Assembly (NCBI GenBank): GCA_014529385.2
Contig: CM043964.1
Location: forward strand, 137,837,029 to 137,901,028
Length of the DNA stretch: 64,000 nt
Direction of reading: 5' to 3'
DNA from: Adiantum capillus-veneris
Taxonomy: Eukaryota > Streptophyta > Polypodiopsida > Polypodiales > Pteridaceae
Shown here: piece by piece, positions 11,490 to 21,873 of the stretch
How the letters are laid out: every line of letters begins with the position of its first letter
Numbering within the stretch: the stretch's first letter is position 1
The notes under the pieces: generated by a model
What the model was told of the DNA's origin: nothing
The model's input: the letters and a program-made list of their open reading frames with translations, nothing else
Database searches by the model: none
Translations under genes and position numbers: made by a program

Positions 11490-11852
11490 AATCATAGTCG
11501 TCCTCGACTATGAGGTAGAAGAGATAAAGCCTTAGTCATTAGTCAATTTTACTTAGCGGGTAGAGGATCCCTTTTTACCCTACGACATCTTTCCAAGATG
11601 GATGACTAATCCATTTGGTGCTTGGAAGACGTAGCTGCCGCAAGCATGTATGCTCTTTAGTCCATTTCATTCTCCCAGAGTAGAGTGACAAATTCTACTT
11701 GGTGTTTGAGAGACGTCGTCATCACAAACATGATTGTAAGCATGCATACTAGTTAATTTTGTGCACAATTAAAAAGAGGACTAGTCTTATAAGACAAAAA
11801 ACATGAGTCATTTAAAAGAAATTTGTACATTTGCTTACTCTAATGTAGCAAT
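11490..11852 (-). other. CHR2 3' untranslated segment
   Basis: Non-coding DNA between the end of pol and the polypurine tract. It holds an imperfect 84-bp repeat (TTGGTG followed by AGACGT, near 11615 and 11699). Confidence 0.6.
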
Positions 11853-12244
11853 CTAAGCATTGACAAGGTTCATACTATCCTTAAGCTGTACTCCTTGCAT
11901 CCATCTAGCATCTTCAAAAGGATAATTTTTGAACTTAATAAGATACCGTCGGATAATCTTACCATGTCGTTCTTCATGCCGAAGGACAACTTCGGGTTGT
12001 AGCACCTCTTCTTGGTCTTCAACTTCGGGAGGGTCTTCAATAATTGGTTGAGTTGGTGGCTCTCCTTTGTAGGGCTTAAGTAGGCTTACATGAAAGGCAT
12101 TGTGTATAAGCCAATGTTTGGGCAACTTGAGTTGATAAGCCATCTCATTGATGGGCTTCAAGATTTGGAAAGGACCATAGTATCTTTTTGCTAGTTTAGC
12201 ATAATACTTTTGATGGCCCGTAGGATTTTTGCCCGTCGTTTGCC
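11853..12244 (-). pseudogene. CHR2 integrase C-terminus with chromodomain-like end
   Basis: The reading has a LPKHWLIHNAFHVSLLKPY block, typical of the segment after the integrase core in plant Ty3/gypsy elements. It is followed by RYLIKFKNYPFEDARWM, the chromodomain-like pattern (Y-L-I-K-F/W-K-x-Y-P-x-E-D-A-x-W). In chromoviruses this domain steers integration toward marked chromatin. A one-base frameshift near 12250 separates it from the integrase core. Confidence 0.8.
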
Positions 12245-13180
12245 TTAGTCGAGAGCCTTAGGAAACTTGAGTAAGACCCAATCATTTTCTTTGAAAATTA
12301 AAGCTCTTCTGTGCTTATCAGCAGCAGCTTTTTGCCTTTGTTGAGAGATGGATATAGCCTCCCTAATCTTTTGAAAAGATTCTTGTAGGTCACGGCTATA
12401 CTCATCGGCGGCGAAGATCTTCCCATGTACTTTGAGTAGCAAGGGACTTTTAGGTCTTCCCTCAATGATCTCGAAAGGTGCTTTTCCCGTAGAAGTATGT
12501 ACAATATTATTGTAGGCATACTCTACAAGAGGTAAGTACTTTTCCCACTGTGAGCGTTGATCTACTTCGGTAACATAAGTCTTGAGTAGATCAAGTATCG
12601 TAAGATTGGCTATTTCACTTTGGCCATCCGTTTGTGGGTGATAGGCCGAAGAGAAATTCAATCTTGTTCCTAGATTTTCAAAGAGACCTTTCCAGAAATT
12701 ACTGGTCATTCTAGGATCTCTATCTGACACGATGGATGTGGGTAATCCATGGTGCTTGAAACTCTGAGATATGAAGAGAGTTGCCATTTGATGTGCCTTA
12801 ATAGTCTTTTTGACAGAAATAAAATGCGCTTGCTTGCTAAACCTGTCGACTATTGTCCATATTCCTATATTCCCATGGATAGACTTGGGTAATCCAAAGA
12901 TGAAATCCATGGATATACTCTCCCATGGTGAATTTGGAATAGACAATGGTTGGAGTAATCCAGGTTGCTTTCCTCTATCATACTTGGTTTTTTGGCATAC
13001 TACACATTTTGAAACATACTCTTGTATGTCCACTTTCATGGTAGGCCAATAGAAGTACGTCTCCACTCCTCGGAGAGTAGGTTGAATACCTCTATGCCCC
13101 GCATATGGAGGAGCATGGGATTCATACATAACTTTCTCACGAAGGGAATGGGTAACACATAGCCTATTGCCATGGAGAAG
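12245..13180 (-). pseudogene. CHR2 integrase core
   Basis: The 294-residue open stretch starts MYESHAPPYAGHRG and contains an H2C2 zinc motif (HAPPYAGH then CVVC). The catalytic triad reads SMDFIF, SDRDPR and GQSEIAN. This enzyme would insert the element DNA into the genome. Upstream in the same frame a TAA stop near 13187 replaces a Tyr codon that is intact in CHR3. Downstream, the frame breaks near 12250. It therefore cannot be made as part of a full polyprotein. Confidence 0.9.
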
Positions 13181-14601
13181 TTAACCATCCTGCAAGGTGA
13201 ATGGTTCCTCTTTCTTCCCCAAAGCAAGGGCTGACATTATGTCTCTAAAGTCAGGGTCAGTAGCATACTCATCTATCATAGAGGATAGATCATTGTGAGT
13301 AGCTATAGACACCGCATTAACTTTTGGTCGTCGTGAAAGTGCATCGGCAACTTGATTGTGCTTACCAGCTATGTGAGCAATATGAAAATTAAATTGTGAA
13401 AGAAAATTTGCCCACCTCATTTGTTTGTCGGAAAGCTTGGTTTGCATCATGAAATACTTGAGACTTTGGTGGTCGGTTCGTAGGATAAATGGAGTCCCCA
13501 ATAGGTAGTGCTTCCATGTGTCTAGGGCATGTAGAACAGCTAAAAGCTCTTTCTCATAAATGCCCAAGACTCGTTCATCAGTATTGAGCCTTCGGCTCTC
13601 ATATGCTATGGCATGCCCTTCTTGAAGCAAAACTGCTCCAAGGCAATCTCCACAAGCATCACATTGGACCTCAAATGGCTTTGAGAGATCCGGAAGCACG
13701 AGGACTGGTTGGGAAGTAAGCTTCTCTTTGAGCTTTTCAAAAGCATTTTGCTCCTTAGCAGTCCATACAAACTTAACGTTCTTCTTAGTTAAGTCGTGTA
13801 GTGGTCCTGCTACTTGAGAGAATTTTGCTATGAAGCGTCTATAGTATGCGCACATACCAATAAAGCTTCTTAGCTCATGTAGATTTCTTGGGTTAGGCCA
13901 TGATTTTATTACCTCTAACTTTGATGGATCCATACGGATACCATCGTGAGAGATAATATGACGTGGTATTGAATTTCTTGAAGGAAGAATTCGCTTTTCT
14001 TTTGGTTGAGATAAAGCTTGTTCTCTCTCAATGCTTGAAAAATCACTTGGAGATGTTGTTTATGTTCCTCCAAAGACTTGGAGTAGATGATGATATCATC
14101 AAAGAACACTCCACTGAATTTGCGATATGGTCTAAAAATTTTCTCCATTAAATGATTGAATGTAGCCGGTGCATTAGTCAAGCCAAAAGGCATGACTAGA
14201 TATTCATAAAGACCAAACGTTGTGCGAAACGCGGTCTTTAAGATATCTTCATCCACTATCCTTATTTGATGATAGCCACTCTTAAGGTCAATCCTACTAA
14301 AGTAGGTAGAGCCTTGTAGCTTATCAAACAGATCTTCTACCCAAGGTACGGGAAATCTGTTTTTGATAGTGATATGGTTTAGTGCTCGATAGTCCACACA
14401 CATACGGTATGTACCATCTTTCTTTTGCACTAAAAGGACTGGAGAACAAAAGGGAGAGAAACTAGGCCTCACCATCCCTTTGTCTACCAGATCTTGTACT
14501 TGCCTCATGATCTCCTCTTGTTGAGCTTGTGAGACTCGATAAGGAGGCTTGTTAGGTGGTGAGCTTCCAGGAAGGAGCTCAATGCGATGGTCATCATTCC
14601 C
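13181..14601 (-). pseudogene. CHR2 reverse transcriptase and RNase H
   Basis: The RT part (13915-14508) has RMCVDYRALN, FSRIDLKSGYHQI, MPFGLTNAPATF and the catalytic FFDDIIIYS. A two-base deletion near 13965 shifts the frame. The second part (13181-13933) continues with the LHELRSFIGMCAYYRRF connection and RNase H motifs (VQCDACGDCLGAVL, YEKELLAVLHALDTWKHYL, RTDHQSLKYF, NQVADALSRR). The gene copies element RNA into DNA and removes the RNA strand. It lies just after an in-frame TGA that separates it from the protease. CHR3 has the same order. Confidence 0.92.
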
Positions 14602-14604
14602 TCA
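14602..14604 (-). other. In-frame TGA between CHR2 protease and RT, shared with CHR3
   Basis: The protease frame ends LPPK-TGA-GNDDH and continues open in the same frame into RT. CHR3 has TGA at the identical codon (43678-43680). See findings. Confidence 0.85.
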
Positions 14605-15402
14605 TTTTGGAGGTAAGTCCATAGGGATATCATCGATGAACACATCTTGGAATCCTTTTAGAAAATTAGATAAGTCTAGCTCTTCTTGATTCCTATCATT
14701 TACATTTGATGAAACATTAGTATCTTTTAGAGACTCTTTGACAAAAATCATGTACGCAGAAACTGAGCTCTTCATTGACTTATCAAAAGCAAGAGGATTT
14801 ACAAGTGGAATAGTGCAACCACGCTCACTAGCATCTATATACATGTTCTTTCCCCTGTAGGTGAAGTAAATTCTCCTTTTAGGGAACTTCATGTTGGTAG
14901 CCATGCGATCAAACCATGGTGCCCCTAGGATAACATCCTGATGTTGGAGAGGATAGATGAAGAAGTCTTCTTTGTCGACATAGCTTTGGACATGAAGCCT
15001 CAACTTCCCAATCAAGGGAGTAACGGAGGCTTGTTGTCCCTTGAAAGCTGCATCAGCCACTACTATATCTCCCATCTCAAAAGCTTGAATGCCCAACTTG
15101 GTGGCCAACTCTATTGATATGAAGTTGAGAGTAGAGCCAGGGTCAAACAAGATGAAGGCATCATGCTCTCTTACCTTTCCCCAAGCATAGGAGAGTGATG
15201 ATCCTTTGCAATGAGCATCCTCTTTTGGAGCTTCGATGGTGGAAGCACTAGGAGTCTCATTGCGAGTATTCTTCTTGGGGCAAGAACGATAGCCATGTCC
15301 TTGCTCCCCACACTTGAAACACTTATGGTCCTTGCGAAAAGCTTCAAGCTCTTCAGGAGAGAGTTTGTTTTTACCTTTGTAAACTCCCTTCTCCTTGGAC
15401 CG

Positions 15403-15459
<57 letters not shown>

Positions 15460-15714
15460 GGAAGTGACTTGGGAATTGTTTTGAGCATTGGTTTTCCCCT
15501 TTGCATCATTCTTATCTTTGTTTTCCATGGGTTTGACATTACGTCTAGCCCCTTGATGGAAATTGATGCGTGAAGCAACCACGGTGTGGTGGATTACTTC
15601 GGTAATAGTACCGGGCCGTTGAGAGTTGATGTATTCGGCCCGGTACAGAATTGTTGTCTTTGCTCGGCAAAGTCTATCTTTTGAAGGACAGTAGCTTTGA
15701 GATGTAAATCCCAA
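14605..15714 (-). pseudogene. CHR2 Gag C-terminus (zinc knuckle) and retropepsin
   Basis: In order: a VNSQRP-like segment (read YINSQRPGTITEVIHHT), a run of about 20 asparagines, the zinc knuckle CFKCGEQGHGYRSCP (C-X2-C-X4-H-X4-C), then a retropepsin. The active-site loop of the protease is FDPGSTLNFIS and the second motif is VILGAPWFDRM. The zinc knuckle binds RNA and the protease cleaves the polyprotein. The usual D-S/T-G is D-P-G here, also in CHR3, so this is a family trait and not damage to one copy. Confidence 0.88.
15403..15465 (-). repeat. In-frame (AAC)n encoding poly-Asn
   Basis: About 20 AAC codons (GTT on the plus strand) in the linker between the CHR2 capsid and zinc knuckle. 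The long poly-Val reading on the other strand is its antisense shadow. Confidence 0.9.
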
Positions 15715-16631
15715 AACTTTTCTACATACTTGTTGATAGACTCATGAGAGATAATCTTCAAGCCGTGCCATTCGGTAAGAACTTTATCTTTAGTATCGCT
15801 TGGAAGAAATTGCTTCATGATGGAAACTCGTAGAGTTTTCCATGTCTTTGGGACTTCTCCATTGCCACGAAGGCTAGCCCACCATTGACGAGATGATTTT
15901 TGGAAGTGCATAGCTACATGGCGTAGCTTGGAGGACTCTGCGAAGCCCTCGTCCCCAAAGGCCGCATCAAATTGCTGGATGAAGGCCAACACTTTGTCGG
16001 TAGCACCAAAGGTGCCATCGTAGGTGAGAAAAGAGATACTCTTTCCTCCCTCCTTGAACTTCTTTAGCTTTTGTGACCTTCGCCATGCAGGAAATGATTT
16101 GCGATGTCCTCCCCTCTTGTATTCTCTAGGAGAATAGCCATAACTTTCATCGGAAGAGGAGGAAGGTGAAGAAGAAGGAGAAGAGGGTGACCTCTTCCTA
16201 GCCCTTTTCTTCCTTTGTTTCCTCTCTTGCCTTTCAGAGTGATGAGGAGAAGGACTATGGGTTACTCTTTTCCTCTTGGGAGGAGTAGACGATCGTCTAG
16301 ACCGCCGTCTTTGTGGAGCCACATCTTCAAAGGAAGTTAAACTTTCATTGCTTTCTTGCTCCTTGGGTTCCTCCTCTCTAATGGGAGAGAGTCTTCTTTT
16401 GGGGGTCTCTTCAAGAGGCCTCCTAAGCTCTCTCTCCTCTTGGAGAGGAAGGGAAATTACATAAGCACGAAGTTGTTGAGTAACTTCGGCTTGCAAAACA
16501 GGGTTGCCCATAGCTTGCTGTAACCTAGTGACGAGATAATTCACAAACATGGGAGCATCATCATTAGCACCTTCATGTGCAAAATCAAAACTATCTATGT
16601 TCATTCTACTCTCTTGATTATTGTCAGCCAT
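15594..16631 (-). pseudogene. CHR2 gag
   Basis: Starts MADNNQESRMNIDSFDF and runs 345 codons. An acidic/Leu N-terminal part is followed by an Arg/Ser-rich tract (RRRSRRSSTPPKRKRVTHS, then serine runs). The Ty3-type capsid domain then carries SSKLRHVAMHFQKSSRQWW and WKTLRVSIMKQFLP. The frame leaves the zinc-knuckle reading near 15650 through a one-base indel, so Gag is split from its nucleocapsid end. The ATG is supported by identical starts in CHR1 and CHR3. Confidence 0.9.
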
Positions 16632-17032
16632 GTTAACAAAATTTATGTATGTACTTAGTGTATGCTTTGGCGATTCAAAACCTTAGTTGCCACTCCTCTT
16701 AGCCTTTGAAAATCGGCTCTTAAGTATCTACACCCACGGCTCAAAGTGGTTAATTATAGAGAGTAGAGGAGTAGGTCTAACATAGCATAATTGCCAAGGG
16801 CTAGCTCCTTTCGGACTTCTTATGGCTCAATAATGGTAAAGCCGTAGGCAAGTCTAAAAAGACTCCATTATTAAGTCCAAAGCTCCCGAGGTGTGCACCA
16901 TCCCCCACATAGTGGGCTTAACAAAACCGATATTAGATCCCAGTTCCACTTACCCTATTATAATTAACAACATCAACCATTAATAGGCTACTTAAGGACC
17001 TCTCTTCTTAAGCAAGAAAAGAGAAACCAAAT
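16632..17032 (-). other. CHR2 leader
   Basis: Non-coding stretch between PBS and gag, similar to those of CHR1 and CHR3. Confidence 0.7.
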
Positions 17033-17044
17033 GCTCTGATACCA
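17033..17044 (-). promoter_or_regulatory. CHR2 primer binding site, initiator tRNA-Met type
   Basis: Minus-strand TGGTATCAGAGC, one base from the LTR end at 17046. Confidence 0.95.
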
Positions 17045-17045
17045 A

Positions 17046-18428
17046 TGTAATGGAATTAGCCTTTTAACTTGAGTTGAAGCGAAAAGTAAATAACATATTG
17101 AGCATTTCCTTGGGTATTCTTTAGTGTGTAGATGTATAGTGAGAAAGAAAGTGCTTGGATAGAGAGAGCAACACTTAACACATTACTTCATTAACATGGC
17201 ATGATCAATACTTGTAAAAGAGAGTGAGAGTTTAGAGAAACTTACACCAATAGAGGACCGGATTAGTTGGAGCCGGTCCCCCCTCCAATAGGCATTTGTA
17301 TTATAGATTCTTCCATGACGGAATACTTGTTTACAATACAACTGTTTGTGTTCCTTGAGACCTTCTTGATGAGATGAAGATGGTAAGCTTCACTCACCAA
17401 GCATTAACATAACTACAACAATAAACATGATTAGCATGAGCTTGAAAAATGCCCAGCCTCAATCCCAAGACCTCAAACACCATGAAAGGTGAGGAGAGCT
17501 AGCAGGGAGTGAGGAAGAAGAGAGAAGTAGAAGTAGCTCTACTAGAAAGAAATAACCCCTTGCACATAATCACTCATAGCTCTTGTAGCATAGCTTAGCA
17601 TAGAGTTAATGGAGATTAGAGAGATTGGTAAGCAAGCATAAGCATTCTCTTGTGTGGATTTGCATCCATAGCCAAGAGCTTGTGGTAGTAGGCACTCAAC
17701 TTCTCAAGCTTGGAGAAGGAGATGGAATCCTTGCTTCACAAGAGTGTGTGAAGGGAAGAATGAATGAGAGAGAGAGCTTGTGGGAGACTCAAATGAGAGA
17801 GAGAGAGAGCTGGGCTCCCATTGGGGCAAGGTGTGTAGCCTCTTGACAAGTGTCCTTCTTTCTCTTTGTGAGGCTAAGCTAGCACCCCCCTTGCTTAAGC
17901 ACAGCCCCTGCTTAAGCACACCCCCTACCTGCTTGAGTAGTGTGTCTCTACACTTGACAAGTGGCCCCTTTCTTTTCATAAGGGTATGGGTCCTTGGTGA
18001 GGTGCTCACTTACTATCTACCCCCCCCCTTTGTAGGGCTCGCCCCCTCTTGAATAGCAAGTATTTTGAACTTGGTAAGCAAGCAGCCCCCCTACTTAAGC
18101 ACAGCCCTAGCTTAAGCAAGCTACCCCCTTGCCTGCTTGGACTTTAGTGACTAAAGAGTAAAATTTTAAAGACTATGTGCTAAAGCTTTTAACACTTACC
18201 TTTGGAGGCTTTAATGAAGACAACCCTAAGGTCTTTTGCTCCATTAGTTAACCTTTCTCTTTGATAGACCTTTTCTCATATGGTCCCCTTTACCATTGGC
18301 CCCGTGCTTAAATAGATCTATAAGATCATCTATATCTTAAATCTTGTTCCCGTTTATTCTCCCACATTAAATGATCAGTTTAATATGAGAAAATCATTTG
18401 GGTTGGTCAGATATTAGATTTTATGACA
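17046..18428 (-). mobile_element. CHR2 5' LTR
   Basis: 1,383 bp, plus-strand ends TGTAATGG and TTATGACA, followed by the CAAAC duplication at 18429-18433. The stretch is nearly identical to 10065-11474. Confidence 0.95.
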
Positions 18429-18616
18429 CAAACTATTTAACACAAAGTAGATCTAAACCTCTTTGTAATCGGATCATCACTAAATACCTTGTCAAATGGT
18501 CAACTTACCCTATAGAGGATGCTACTGAGGAGCATGATGTTGTAATAACACATAATTATCAATATTTCATGTCGAGGGGAGGACACCTTAAAATTTTCAA
18601 GTGCAGGAGAATGTAA
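18429..18616 (+). pseudogene. GYP-F polyprotein C-terminus with chromodomain-like end
   Basis: Directly after CHR2 the plus strand reads IITKYLVKWSTYPIEDATEE, a chromodomain-like block (K-Y-L-V-K-W-x-x-Y-P-x-E-D-A-T), then SRGGHLKIFK and a stop. The stop TAA (18614-18616) lies inside the first bases of the following LTR (TGTAAG from 18612). The rest of the element to the left was not recognised. CHR2 is inserted into this element. Confidence 0.7.
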
Positions 18617-19851
18617 GATTCCCGATTTTTGGACCTCGTTTAAAAAGAAGAAATATGGATTCCAATGTTCACTTCGTAAATTTTTGGTTTAAAATTCTCG
18701 TTTAGAAACATTATAAGGTTTTAAAATAAAAAACAAGGACATTTTCATGTTCCACTAGGTTAAACGGTTATATGATTTAGTTTATTAAAAAATATTTTCT
18801 AGATTTTTCTTGCTTTTTGGTGCTTTTTTGCAAAAAGTAGGCCAAATCCATAATCTACCAGTCCTTAGAAAGCCATGGTCCAATTCTATAAATATCTTCT
18901 TTTTGAGCGCTTTTTATGCGTTTTTTTAGCTTTTCGTGATTTCAAAGCTTTTCAATGAAAAGTGAGTCCGCTTTCTTGTTTAGGTGGACAAGGGAAACCT
19001 GTGGCTCAATTTTAGAAAATTTTGCATCTTTTTGCTTTTTACGCTATTATTATTTTTCCATGAATTTTTGGCATTTTTGAAAGGCAAGGTGGTTTTTAGG
19101 ATGACCTAAATCTAAAAATATTATTTTTAGTCATTGTCGGGTATAAAAACGACCATACAATGAAGAAACGAGATTAAACAAAAAATTTATAAGAATCATT
19201 TTTATAAAGCAGCATCGTAAATACATCAGGACAGTAGGGGGGAGTTGTGATTATGTCGGGGCGTCACGGTGCAACATAGTTTAGTCATAGTGCCATTAGT
19301 TGTCGTGATATTGTCCAATTAATTAAACTTTGTTGCAAAAATTGAAAGGAAGTGGAGAGTGTTGACCACCAAAAGCAAATCCTTGTTTTTAGAAAAGTTC
19401 CCAAAAGCTTGCAGTTAATCCTAACAGAAAAGCAGGCCCTAGTAGCAAGATTGGGAAGCAAGTCAGACCAACAAAGTGCCTCTAAAATCATTTGTAGCGG
19501 TCACTTTTGAGTGCCAACAATTGTGTCTTTCGCACGGCTATACATACTATTATATGGAGTTTTGCAAGCTCTCCATCACCATCTCCATAAGATCTTCTCT
19601 CTCGTTCAGGGGAATAAGAAGAAGAACATTCTCTCTCTACTTCTTTTCACAATGTACGCACTCTCCATCCAAAACCTCTACATACTCTCATCATCACTCT
19701 CTTGTGGAAAATCAAGAAGCCTTCTAACAATCAGTAATCACTTCTCAATAACAGTAAGAAGCTCTAACCTCCATAGCCATCATCTCTTTCTCTCTCTACT
19801 TCATTTTTTGAGCAACTATCCTCTTAGTGGTTGCTAAGTTTGATATGCATC
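18612..19851 (+). mobile_element. GYP-F 3' LTR (right limit uncertain)
   Basis: Starts TGTAAGATTCCCGATTTTTGG just after the polyprotein end. A TATA-like TATTATATGG near 19549 is followed by a CT-rich leader, as expected for the promoter and transcript start. The right end is set at the CHR3 boundary because no terminal CA with a target duplication could be proved. Short open frames at 19476-19837 are not conserved and are not called. Confidence 0.55.
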
Positions 19852-21447
19852 TGTCATAATTACTAATATCTAATTCTTCTAAATTATTTTCTCATGTTAA
19901 ATTGATCATTCAATATGGGGAAGTGCCAAGGGAGAAAAAGCTAGAATATTGGTTAAGCTGGTAGACCAGCCACCACATTAGGGATCCAAAGGAGGGAAAA
20001 TAGGGATCCAAAGGGAAGGCTATCTCCAAAAGAGAAAGGTGCAACAATGGGCTTTAAAGACCCTAAGGTTCAGCCCATTAAGACTTCCAAAATGCTAAGG
20101 TTCCAAAAATCAAAGGTTGTGTCCAATGGTTAAGCTTAGGAAAATTGGATGCTTTGTGTGTGTGTACGAAAGTCTTCATGAATCCTACAAAGAAGGGGCG
20201 AGCTTTGCAAGTAGGGGATGAGAGAGAAAAAAAAAAACACACACACACACAATTACAAGCCTCGTTTACACAAAGGGAATGAGGGACACATGTGAGCTCC
20301 CTAGCCCAGATGCCAAGGTGTACTCAAATCCTATTGGATGGCCATGGAGGTGGACCAATGAGAATTAGGCTAGAGTAAATCTAGTTAATCAATTTAAAAA
20401 CACTTAATAAAAGAACCAATGAGAATTAAGCTCTCTAGGAGACTATTGGACAGTCTCCCAAGGGGTCTAATGAGCATTCAACAGCCCGATGACTTGCCTG
20501 ATTCCTATTGGCGAGGAGACAAAGGGGTCCAATGAAAGTTTACTTGCATTAATTAACTACCTAAAGCTATCACAAAAGGGTAAAGGGGGACACATTACAA
20601 AGGCTATCACTTATGTTGCTTAAATTTCATTGGCTAAGCTAGGAAAGGTCCAATGGGATGTGAGCATGAGAAAATAGCAAGAGGGGTCGACCAAGAGAGA
20701 GAGGGGGCTTAATTGTCAAGGGAATTACTCCACACACACTCACACTAGCTCATGTGTGAAGCAAAAAGACTCTCTCTCTCCCCTTCTCAAGCTTTAATGG
20801 AAAGCTTATCACCTATTCCAAGCTTGTGAGAAGGGAGGCCTACACCAACAACTCTTGGCTTTGTGATGCAAATCCAACCAAGAGCCAAGCTTCAATGCAT
20901 GCTCATCTCCTCTAGCATGCTAATTACTAAGCTATGCTATGCTAATATGAGTGATTATGTGAAGAGATGTACATCTTTCTCGTAAGACTACTCCTTCCTC
21001 TCAATCTACTCTCACACCCCGCTAGCTCTCACCATCTTCGAAGGTGTGTGAGGTCCTGGATCTGAGACCGTGAGGGAATTGATGTTGTGTTTTATAAGTT
21101 TTTGCTTAGTGCTTGAAGTTTCCATCTTCATTGCACTAGCTAGTATTGAAGGAACACAAAGAATTGTATTGTAAAATGTCTCTCTTGAGGGAAGAAACCT
21201 AAAATACAAAGCCTTTTGGAGGGGGGACCGGCTCCATGTAAATCCGTTTCTCAGTTGTTTTCAATAGCTCAATTTCTCTCTCTTTTGAAGTATTTGATCA
21301 TGCTATCTAACTAGGTGTTATGCTTTTTGTTGCTCTCTCCACCCAAGCACTCTTGTTATGCTCATTAGGAATCTATTCTAATGAAATGCTCACTATGTTC
21401 ATGCTAATTTCCGCTACATACAAGTTACTAGGCCACTAAATGTTACA
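19852..21447 (+). mobile_element. CHR3 5' LTR
   Basis: 1,596 bp from TGTCATAATTAC to AAATGTTACA. The start aligns with the CHR2 LTR start read on the minus strand (TGTCATAAAATC, then ATTTTCTCAT, then TTAAATTGATCATT). It is followed by the PBS. Confidence 0.85.
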
Positions 21448-21448
21448 T

Positions 21449-21460
21449 TGGTATCAGAGC
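21449..21460 (+). promoter_or_regulatory. CHR3 primer binding site, initiator tRNA-Met type
   Basis: TGGTATCAGAGC one base after the LTR end. Confidence 0.95.
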
Positions 21461-21873
21461 ACAAGGTTTCTCTTTTCTTGCTCAAGTTTCTCAAGAAGGA
21501 AGGTCCTCAAGGTAGCTATAAATGGCTGTTATTATTAATTGCAAATGAGTAAGTAGAATAGGGATTTCTCAACCTTGCAGTGTGCCTGCCTTCGTGTAGA
21601 TAACGGGGCATCACCGTCGAGAGCTATGGTCTTATTAGTGGAGTCCTACGGGGCTTGCATATGGCTAAACCACTATTGAGCTATTAGAAGCTTGATAGGA
21701 GCCGGTGATGTTTTGGTGTTGAACAACCCTCTCTTCTGTTCCTTGCAATTAATGGTATTCGAGCCACGGGTACAGTAGCTTGAGTGCTTTTTCTAAAGAG
21801 GTAAAGAGGAGTAGCAACTAGGGCTTGAAGTGCCAAAGTACACCTAAAAAGTTTACACCTAAAAGTTGTTAGA
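21461..21873 (+). other. CHR3 leader
   Basis: Untranslated stretch before gag. No gene seen. Confidence 0.65.

Larger units (their letters stand above)
10065..18428 (-). mobile_element. CHR2, complete chromovirus-type Ty3/gypsy retrotransposon
   Basis: An 8,364-bp element transcribed on the minus strand. It has two LTRs (10065-11474 and 17046-18428), an initiator-tRNA-Met PBS inside the right LTR, a polypurine tract inside the left one, and a 5-bp target duplication. The gene order is Gag, zinc knuckle, protease, reverse transcriptase, RNase H, integrase, then a chromodomain-like end. The LTRs differ by only about 8-9 substitutions over 1.35 kb by eye, plus indels in AG and C runs, so the insertion is recent. 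The coding region nevertheless carries at least five disabling lesions. Confidence 0.95.

Noticed and set aside
15100-15160. D-P-G in place of D-S/T-G in the CHR2 and CHR3 protease as a catalytic defect
   Set aside because: Both copies share it, and I recall the same DPGST form in other plant Ty3/gypsy polyproteins, so it is treated as a family variant.
15211-15573. Plus-strand open frame with a poly-Val run
   Set aside because: It is antisense to the CHR2 poly-Asn and zinc-knuckle region, which has clear Gag homology.
19476-19837. Open frames of 83 and 108 codons after the TATA-like box of the GYP-F LTR
   Set aside because: Composition is CT-rich leader sequence, with two overlapping frames and no recognisable domain.
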